A stretch of DNA of 64,000 bases, taken from positions 62,001 through 126,000 of the forward strand of contig JAYJMR010000073.1 in the NCBI GenBank assembly GCA_037074705.1, given 5' to 3'. This DNA comes from Zhengitettix transpicula. Taxonomy: Eukaryota; Arthropoda; Insecta; Orthoptera; Tetrigidae. The notes beneath the pieces are model-generated. The model was not told where the DNA came from, searched no databases, and saw only the letters and a program-made list of their open reading frames with translations. How positions within the stretch are numbered: position 1 is the first letter of the stretch; every line of letters begins with the position of its first letter. The position numbers and the translations under genes are program-made. Of the stretch, positions 56,400 through 64,000 are shown in pieces.

Positions 56400-57080
56400 T
56401 CGACGTTTCGACGACAAGTATGGAATTTCACCAACCAAGAATCTTCAAATAACAAAGTCTTATTTCATAACAAATGACTCGTTCTTTATAAAAATTACTC
56501 AAACCTGCACTTCTAAAATCTTAATCCATTAATATTTATTAATATATCGTAATATTTCGACGATTCGACGACAAGTTTGGAATTTCACCAACCAAGAATC
56601 TTCAAATAACAAAGTCTTATTTCATAATAAATGACTCGTTCTTTATAAAAATTACTCAAACCTGCACTTCTAAAATCTTAATCCATTAATATTAATTAAT
56701 ATATCCTAATATTTCGACGACAAGTTTGGAATTTCACCAACCAAGAATCTTCAAATAACAAAGTCTTATTTCATAACAAATGACTCGTTCTTTATAAATA
56801 TTACTCAAACCTGCACTTCTAAAATCTTAATCCATTAATATTTATTAATATATCGTAATATTTCGACGATTCGACGACAAGTTTGGAATTTCACCAACCA
56901 AGAATCTTCAAATAACAAAGTCTTATTTCATAACAAATGACTCGTTCTTTATAAAAATTACTCAAACCTGCACTTCTAAAATCTTAATCCATTAATATTT
57001 ATTAATATATCGTAATATTTCGACGATTCGACGACAAGTTTGGAATTTCACCAACCAAGAATCTTCAAATAACAAAGTCT
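56400..57080 (+). repeat. Local expansion of a GACGATTCGACG monomer type
   Basis: Three monomers carry ATTTATTAATATATCG plus CGACGATTCGACG (near 56551, 56868 and 57022), and three carry CATAACAAATGAC (near 56466, 56773 and 56932). The first two are separated by a 149-bp monomer with ATATCCTAAT and the last two are adjacent. This looks like a very recent dimer-plus-monomer expansion, the smallest-scale amplification in the window. Confidence 0.8.
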
Positions 57081-59284
57081 TATTTCATAATAAATGACTC
57101 GTTCTTTATAAAAATTACTCAAACCTGCACTTCTAAAATCTTAATCCATTAATATTAATTAATATATCGTAATATTTCGACGACAAGTTTGGAATTTCAC
57201 CAACCAAGAATCTTCAAATAACAAAGTCGTATTTCATAATAAATGACTCGTTCTTTATAAAAATTACTCAAACCTGCACTTCTATAATCTTAATCCATTA
57301 ATATTAATTAATATATCGTAATATTTCGACGTTTCGACGACAAGTTTGGAATTTCACCAACCAAGAATCTTCAAATAACAAAGTCTTATTTCATAATAAA
57401 TGACTCGTTCTTTATAAAAATTACTCAAACCTGCACTTCTAAAATCTTAATCCATTAATATTAATTAATATATCGTAATATTTCGACGACAAGTTTGGAA
57501 TTTCACCAACCAAGAATCTTCAAATAACAAAGTCTTAGTTCATAATAAATGACTCGTTCTTTATAAAAATTACTCAAACCTGCACTTCAAAAATCTTAAT
57601 CCATTAATATTAATTAATATATCGTAATATTTCGACGACAAGTTTGGAATTTCACCAACCAAGAATCTTCAAATAACAAAGTCTTATTTCATAATAAATG
57701 ACACGTTCTTTATAAAAATTACTCAAACCTGCACTTCTAAAATCTTAATCCATTAATATTAATTAATATATCGTAATATTTCGACGTTTCGACGACAAGT
57801 TTGGAATTTCACCAACCAAGAATCTTCAAATAACAAAGTCTTATTTCATAATAAATGACTCGTTCTATATAAAAATTACTCAAACCTGCACTTCAAAAAT
57901 CTTAATCCATTAATATTCATTAATATATCGTAATATTTCGACGTTTCGACGACAAGTTTGGAATTTCACCAACCAAGAATCTTCAAATAACAAAGTCTTA
58001 TTTCATAATAAATGACTCGTTCTTTATAAAAATTACTCAAACCAGCACTTCTAAAATCTTAATCCATTAATATTAATTAATATATCGTAATATTTCGACG
58101 ACAAGTTTGGAATTTCACCAACCAAGAATCTTCAAATAACAAAGTCTTATTTCATAATAAATGACTCGTTCTTTATAAAAATTACTCAAACCTGCACTTC
58201 TAATATCTTAATCCATTAATATTAATTAATATATCGTAATATTTCGACGACAAGTTTGGAATTTCACCAACCAAGAATCTTCAAATAACAAAGTCTTATT
58301 TCATAATAAATGACTCGTTCTTTATAAAAATTACTCAAACCAGCACTTCTAAAATCTTAATCTATTAATATTAATTAATATATCAAAATATTTCGACGTT
58401 TCGACGACAAGTTTGGAATTTCACCAACCAAGAATCTTCAAATAACAAAGTCTTATTTCATAATAAATGACTCGTTCTTTATAAAAATTACTCAAACCAG
58501 CACTTCTAAAATCTTAATCCATTAATATTAATTAATATATCGTAATATTTCGACGTTTCGACGACAAGTTTGGAATTTCACCAACCAAGAATCTTCAAAT
58601 AACAAAGTCTTATTTCATAATAAATGACTCGTTCTTTATAAAAATTACTCAAACCTGCACTTCTAAAATCTTAATCCATTAATATTAATTAATATATCGT
58701 AATATTTCGACGTTTCGACGACAAGTTTGGAATTTCACCAACCAAGAATCTTCAAATAACAAAGTCTTATTTCATAATAAATGACTCGTTCTTTATAAAA
58801 ATTACTCAAACCAGCACTTCTAAAATCTTAATCCATTAATATTAATTAATATATCGTAATATTTCGACGTTTCGACGACAAGTTTGGATTTTCACCAACC
58901 AAGAATCTTCAAATAACAAAGTCTTATTTCATAATAAATGACTCGTTCTTTATAAAAATTACTCAAACCTGCACTTCTAAAATCTTAATCCATTAATATT
59001 AATTAATATATCGTAATATTTCGACGTTTCGACGACAAGTTTGGAATTTCACCAACCAAGAATCTTCAAATAACAAAGTCTTATTTCATAATAAATGACT
59101 CGTTCTTTATAAAAATTAGTCAAACCTGCACTTTTAAAATCTTAATCTATTAATATTAATTAATATATCCCAATATTTCGACGTTTCGACGACAAGTTTG
59201 GAATTTCACCAACCAAGAATTTTCAAATAACAAAGTCTTATTTCATAATAAATGACTCGTTCTTTATAAAAATTACTGAAATTA
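57081..59284 (+). repeat. 149/157-bp mixed segment
   Basis: About 14 monomers, several of 149 bp (near 57180, 57487, 57635, 58095 and 58247). Private changes include GTCGTATTTC near 57227, CTTCTATAATC near 57280, CACTTCAAAAATC near 57582 and 57890, TTATTCATATT-like ATATTCATTAAT near 57914, and TTGGATTTTC near 58884. The last also occurs near 49783, which ties this stretch to the 49-kb region. Confidence 0.7.
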
Positions 59285-61160
59285 GCACTTCTAAAATCTT
59301 AATCTATTTATAAAAATTAATATATCATAATATTTCGACGTTTCGACGACAAGTTTGGAATTTCACCAACCAAGAATCTTCAAATAACAAAGTCTTATTT
59401 CATAATAAATGATTCGTTCTTTATAAAAATTACTCAGACCTGCACTTCTAAAATCTTAATCTATTAATATTAATTAATATATCATAATATTTCGACGTTT
59501 CGACGACAAGTTTGGAATTTCACCAACCAAGAATCTTCAAATAACAAAGTCTTATTTCATAATAAATGACTCGTTCTTTTTTAAAATTAGTCAAACCTGC
59601 AATTCTAAAATCTTAATCTATTAATATTAATTAATATATCGTAATATTTCGACGTTTCGACGACAAGTTTGGAATTTCACCAACCAAGAATCTTCAAATA
59701 ACAAAGTCTTATTTCATAATAAATGACTCGTTCTTTATAAAAATTACTCAAACCTGCACTTCTAAAATCTTAATCCATTAATATTAATTAATATATCGTA
59801 ATATTTCGACGTTTCGACGACAAGTTTGGAATTTCACCAACCAAGAATCTTCAAATAACAAAGTCTTATTTCATAATAAATGACTCGTTCTTTATAAAAA
59901 TTACTCAAACCTGCACTTCTAAAATCTTAATACATTAATATTAATTAATATATCGTAATATTTCGACGACAAGTTTGGAATTTCACCAACCAAGAATCTT
60001 CAAATAACAAAGTCTTATTTCATAATAAATGACTCGTTCTTTATAAAAATTACTCAAACCTGCACTTCTAAAATCTTAATCTATTAATATTAATTAATAT
60101 ATCGTAATATTTCGACGTTTCGACGACAAGTTTGGAATTTCACCAACCAAGAATCTTCAAATAACAAAGTCTTATTTCATAATAAATGACTCGTTCTTTA
60201 TAAAAATTACTCAAACCTGCACTTCTAAAATCTTAATCCATTAATATTAATTAATATATCGTAATATTTCGACGTTTCGACGACAAGTTTGGAATTTCAC
60301 CAACCAAGAATCTTCAAATAACAAAGTCTTATTTCATAATAAATGACTCGTTCTTTTTAAAAATTAGTCAAACCTGCACTTCTAAAATCTTAATCTATTA
60401 ATATTAATTAATATATCGTAATATTTCGACGTTTCGACGACAAGTTTGGAATTTCACCAACCAAGAATCTTCAAATAACAAAGTCTTATTTCATAATAAA
60501 TGACTCGTTCTTTATAAAAATTAGTCAAACCTGCACTTTTAAAATCTTAATCTATTAATATTAATTAATATATCCCAATATTTCGACGTTTCGACGACAA
60601 GTTTGGAATTTCACCAACCAAGAATTTTCAAATAACAAAGTCTTATTTCATAATAAATGACTCGTTCTTTATAAAAATTACTGAAATTAGCACTTCTAAA
60701 ATCTTAATCTATTTATACTAATTAATATATCATAATATTTCGACGTTTCGACGACAAGTTTGGAATTTCACCAACCAAGAATCTTCAAATAACAAAGTCT
60801 TATTTCATAATAAATGATTCGTTCTTTATAAAAATTACTCAAACCTGCACTTCTAAAATCTTAATCTATTAATATTAATTAATATATCATAATATTTCGA
60901 CGTTTCGACGACAAGTTTGGAATTTCACCAACCAAGAATCTTCAAATAACAAAGTCTTATTTCATAATAAAAAACTCGTTCTTTATAAAAATTACTCAAA
61001 CCAGCACTTTAAAATCCTAATCCATTAATATTAATTAATATATCGTAATATTTCGACGTTTCGACGACAAGTTTGGAATTTCACCAACCAAGAATCTTCA
61101 AATAACAAAGTCTTATTTCATAATAAATGACTCGTTCTTTTTTAAAATTAGTCAAACCTG
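59112..61160 (+). repeat. 9-monomer higher-order repeat with one inserted monomer
   Basis: TTACTGAAATTAGCAC occurs at 59285 and 60690 (position of the G in GCAC), 1,405 bp apart: nine monomers including one 149-bp copy. Just upstream both have TTAGTC, CTTTTAAAA, CCC and AAGAATTTTC. Downstream, CCTGCAATTCTAAAA occurs at 59599 and 61160, 1,561 bp apart, so the second unit has one extra monomer. The extra one carries CATAATAAAAAACTCG and GCACTTTAAAATCC near 60970-61015, seen nowhere else. Confidence 0.88.
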
Positions 61161-63960
61161 CAATTCTAAAATCTTAATCTATTAATATTAATTAATATAT
61201 CGTAATATTTCGACGTTTCGACGACAAGTTTGGAATTTCACCAACCAAGAATCTTCAAATAACAAAGTCTTATTTCATAATAAATGACTCGTTCTTTATA
61301 AAAATTACTCAAACCTGCACTTCTAAAATCTTAATCTATTAATATTAATAATATATCGTAATATTTCGACGTTTCGACGACAAGTTTGGAATTTCACCAA
61401 CCAAGAATCTTCAAATAACAAAGTCTTATTTCATAATAAATGACTCGTTCTTTATAAAAATTACTCAAACCTGCACTTCTAAAATTTTAATCCATTAATA
61501 TTAATTAATATATCGTAATATTTCGACGTTTCGACGACAAGTTTGGAATTTCACCAACCAAGAATCTTCAAATAACTAAGTCTTATTTCATAATAAATGA
61601 CTCGTTCTTTATAAAAATTACTCAAACCTGCACTTCTAAAATCTTAATCCATTAATATTAATTAATATATCGTAATATTTCGACGTTTCGACGACAAGTT
61701 TGGAATTTCACCAACCAAGAATCTTCAAATAACAAAGTCTTATTTCATAATAAATGACTCGTTCTTTATAAAAATTACTCAAACCTGCACTTCTAAAATC
61801 TTAATACATTAATATTAATTAATATATCGTAATATTTCGACGTTTCGACGACAAGTTTGGAATTTCACCAACCAAGAATCTTCAAATAACAAAGTCTTAT
61901 TTCATAATAAATGACTCGTTCTTTATAAAAATTACTCAAACCTGCACTTCTAAAATCTTAATCTATTAATATTAATTAATATATCGTAATATTTCGACGT
62001 TTCGACGACAAGTTTGGAATTTCACCAACCAAGAATCTTCAAATAACAAAGTCTTATTTCATAATAAATGACTCGTTCTTTATAAAAATTACTCAAACCT
62101 GCACTTCTAAAATCTTAATCCATTAATATTAATTAATATATCGTAATATTTCGACGTTTCGACGACAAGTTTGGAATTTCACCAACCAAGAATCTTCAAA
62201 TAACAAAGTCTTATTTCATAATAAATGACTCGTTCTATTTAAAAATTAGTCAAACCTGCACTTCTTAAATCTTAATCTATTAATATTAATTAATATATCG
62301 TAATATTTCGACGTTTCGACGACAAGTTTGGAATTTCACCAACCAAGAATCTTCAAATAACAAAGTCTTATTTCATAATAAATGACTCGTTCTTTATAAA
62401 AATTACTCAAACCAGCACTTCTAAAATCTTAATCTATTAATATTAATTAATATATCAAAATATTTCGACGTTTCGACGACAAGTTTGGAATTTCACCAAC
62501 CAAGAATCTTCAAATAACAAAGTCTTATTTCATAATAAATGACTCGTTCTTTATAAAAATTACTCAAACCAGCACTTCTAAAATCTTAATCTATTAATAT
62601 TAATTAATATATCAAAATATTTCGACGTTTCGACGACAAGTTTGGAATTTCACCAACCAAGAATCTTCAAATAACAAAGTCTTATTTCATAATAAATGAC
62701 TCGTTCTTTATAAAAATTACTCAAACCTGCACTTCCAAAATTTTAATCCATTAATATTAATTAATATATCGTAACATTTCGACGACAAGTTTGGAATTTC
62801 ACCAACCAAGAATCTTCAAATAACAAAGTCTTATTTCATAATAAATGACTCGTTCTTTATAAAAATTACTCAAACCTGCACTTCTAAAATCTTAATCCAT
62901 TAATATTTATTAATATATCGTAATATTTCGACGTTTCGACGACAAGTTTGGAATTTCACCAACCAAGAATCTTCAAATAACAAAGTCTTATTTCATAATA
63001 AATGACTCGTTCTTTATAAAAATTACTCAAACCAGCACTTCTAAAATCTTAATCCATTAATATTAATTAATATATCGTAATATTTCGACGTTTCGACGAC
63101 AAGTTTGGAATTTCACCAACCAAGAATCTTCAAATAACAAAGTCTTATTTCATAATAAATGACTCGTTCTTTATAAAAATTACTCACACCTGCACTTCTA
63201 AAATCTTAATCCATTAATATTAATTAATATATCGTAATATTTCGACGACAAGTTTGGAATTTCACCAACCAAGAATCTTCAAATAACAAAGTCTTATTTC
63301 ATAATAAATGACTCGTTCTTTATAAAAATTACTCAAACCTGCACTTCTATAATCTTAACCCATTAATATTAATTAATATATCGTAATATTTCGACGTTTC
63401 GACGACAAGTTTGGAATTTCACCAACCAAGAATCTTTAAATAACAAAGTCTTATTTCATAATAAATGACTCGTTCTTTATAAAAATTTATCAAACCAGCA
63501 CTTCTAAAATCTTAATCCATTAATATTAATTAATATATCGTAATATTTCGACGTTTCGACGACAAGTTTGGAATTTCACCAACCAAGAATCTTCAAATAA
63601 CAATGTCTTATTTCATAATAAATGACTCGTTCTTTATAAAAATTACTCAAACCTGCACTTCTAATATCTTAATCCATTAATATTAATTAATATATCGTAA
63701 TATTTCGACGACAAGTTTGGAATTTCACCAACCAAGAATCTTCAAATAACAAAGTCTTATTTCATAATAAATGACTCGTTCTTTATAAAAATTACTCAAA
63801 CCAGCACTTCTAAAATCTTAATCTATTAATATTAATTAATATATCAAAATATTTCGACGTTTCGACGACAAGTTTGGAATTTCACCAACCAAGAATCTTC
63901 AAATAACAAAGTCTTATTTCATAATAAATGACTCGTTCTTTATAAAAATTACTCAAACCA
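61161..63960 (+). repeat. Right-end mixed segment
   Basis: About 18 monomers, including 149-bp copies near 62780, 63245 and 63708 and CAA-type copies near 62456, 62613 and 63844. Private changes include AATATTAATAATATATC near 61345 (-1), CTATTTAAAAATTAGTC near 62236, ATCGTAACATTTCG near 62768 and AAAATTTATCAAACC near 63483. The order near the right edge (CTAATATC, 149-bp copy, CAA copy) matches that near 50.5, 53.0, 55.0 and 58.2 kb, so block C-type organisation continues to the end. Confidence 0.75.
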
Positions 63961-64000
63961 GCACTTCTAAAATCTTAATCCATTAATATTAATTAATATA
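63961..64000 (+). repeat. Partial monomer at the right edge
   Basis: The first 40 bp of a monomer, GCACTTCTAA through the 14-bp palindrome, cut by the window end. At the left edge, base 1 is the last base of a preceding monomer. The array therefore extends in both directions. Confidence 0.97.

Larger units (their letters stand above)
1..64000 (+). repeat. 157-bp satellite DNA array, head-to-tail, fills the window
   Basis: Successive GCACTTCT starts at 2, 159, 316, 473, then 622 and 779 give a period of 157 bp; the 149-bp step at 473-622 is a local deletion. The period holds to the last start at 63961. Counting back through the indels gives about 409 complete monomers. All copies are in the same orientation, with no inversion, insertion or unique spacer. 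The consensus has 60 A, 55 T, 29 C and 13 G (27% G+C). Copies mostly differ by a few substitutions. Tandem AT-rich monomers of nucleosome size over tens of kilobases are characteristic of centromeric or pericentromeric heterochromatin in eukaryotes; that role here is inferred. I do not recognise the family. Both edges lie inside the array, so its full length is unknown. Confidence 0.99.
45721..64000 (+). repeat. Domain with interspersed 149-bp monomers
   Basis: By eye, 30 monomers here have a single TTTCGACG octamer (ATTTCGACGACAAG) and are 149 bp; the first crosses 45725 and the last 63708. None occurs to the left of 45.7 kb. They are interspersed with 157-bp copies rather than forming one block, and are densest between about 50.5 and 58.3 kb. 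Many carry CCATCAC or CCTGCAC starts and the CGT triplet. The sharp start and wide spread imply that a 149-bp variant arose or entered at the boundary and spread rightwards within larger duplicated blocks. Confidence 0.9.

Noticed and set aside
1..64000. CRISPR array
   Set aside because: The periodic unit is 157 bp of continuous repeat with no unique spacers, and no cas genes are present.
1..64000. Telomeric or subtelomeric repeat
   Set aside because: No run of TTAGGG, TTTAGGG, TTAGG or TCAGG type units occurs.
1..64000. Transposon-derived tandem repeat (MITE or LTR tandem)
   Set aside because: No terminal inverted repeats, target-site duplications, primer-binding site or polypurine tract stand out. 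An origin from an element cannot be excluded without a database search of the consensus.
1..64000. tRNA, rRNA or hairpin RNA genes
   Set aside because: No A- and B-box pair, no rRNA-like sequence, and the only strong dyad is the 14-bp A/T palindrome, which has no loop and would make a poor RNA hairpin.
1..64000. Assembly artefact explaining all duplications
   Set aside because: Block copies carry private substitutions and indels on both sides, so they are not simple repeated reads. Individual very similar pairs (38.9-42.1 kb, 51.7-55.7 kb) still deserve checking against long reads.
1..64000. Assignment to a named satellite family or species
   Set aside because: I do not recognise the consensus as alpha satellite, Arabidopsis CEN178 or another family I know; a database search of the 157-bp consensus would be needed.

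Overview
The whole window is one uninterrupted, head-to-tail satellite DNA array. The monomer is 157 bp. Every copy lies in the same orientation, and no unique sequence appears at either edge or anywhere inside. Taking the monomer to start at GCACTTCTAA, the first start is at position 2 and the last at 63961. By my count that gives about 409 complete monomers plus a 40-bp partial copy at the right end, so the array continues beyond both sides. I see no protein-coding gene, RNA gene, transposon, CRISPR array or origin.

A eukaryote is by far the most likely source, because a megasatellite of nucleosome-sized monomers (157 bp, about 27% G+C) over more than 64 kb is typical of centromeric or pericentromeric heterochromatin. 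I do not recognise the family and cannot name the species. An AT-rich insect or plant genome would fit. The monomer keeps six CpGs, about 2.5 times the number expected from its 29 C and 13 G, which argues weakly against heavy germline CpG methylation.

Monomer anatomy (positions within the 157 bp): 1-25 and 155-157 carry common two-state variants. 26-39 is a perfect 14-bp palindrome containing TTAATTAA. 42-44 is a multi-allelic hypervariable triplet. 49-64 is a perfect tandem pair of TTTCGACG. 65-118 is very strongly conserved. 119-154 is A/T-rich with a TATAAAAA element and linked variants.

Layout. 2-5.0 kb: mixed monomer types. 5.0-11.3 kb: an 18- plus 7-monomer higher-order structure, including a clean 7-monomer (1,099 bp) tandem pair. 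10.0-19.5 kb: a segment of about 4.6 kb repeated at a 31-monomer offset. 17.9-20.4 kb: a segment of about 0.95 kb repeated at a 10-monomer offset, younger than the previous event. 20.4-26.4 kb: mixed. 26.4-37.5 kb: a repeating block with marker spacings of 18, 19, 15 and 19 monomers. 38.9-42.1 kb: a 10-monomer repeat plus a 6-monomer partial. 42.1-45.7 kb: nearly uniform consensus monomers. 45.7-64 kb: a distinct domain where about 30 monomers are 149 bp because they have one TTTCGACG instead of two. This domain has its own higher-order blocks (16, 16 and 13 monomers; 9-10 monomers).

The notable content is therefore structural: a layered history of segmental duplications that can be ordered by shared private mutations, a sharp domain boundary near 45.7 kb, and a monomer with one hypervariable site, one slippage hotspot and one protected core.
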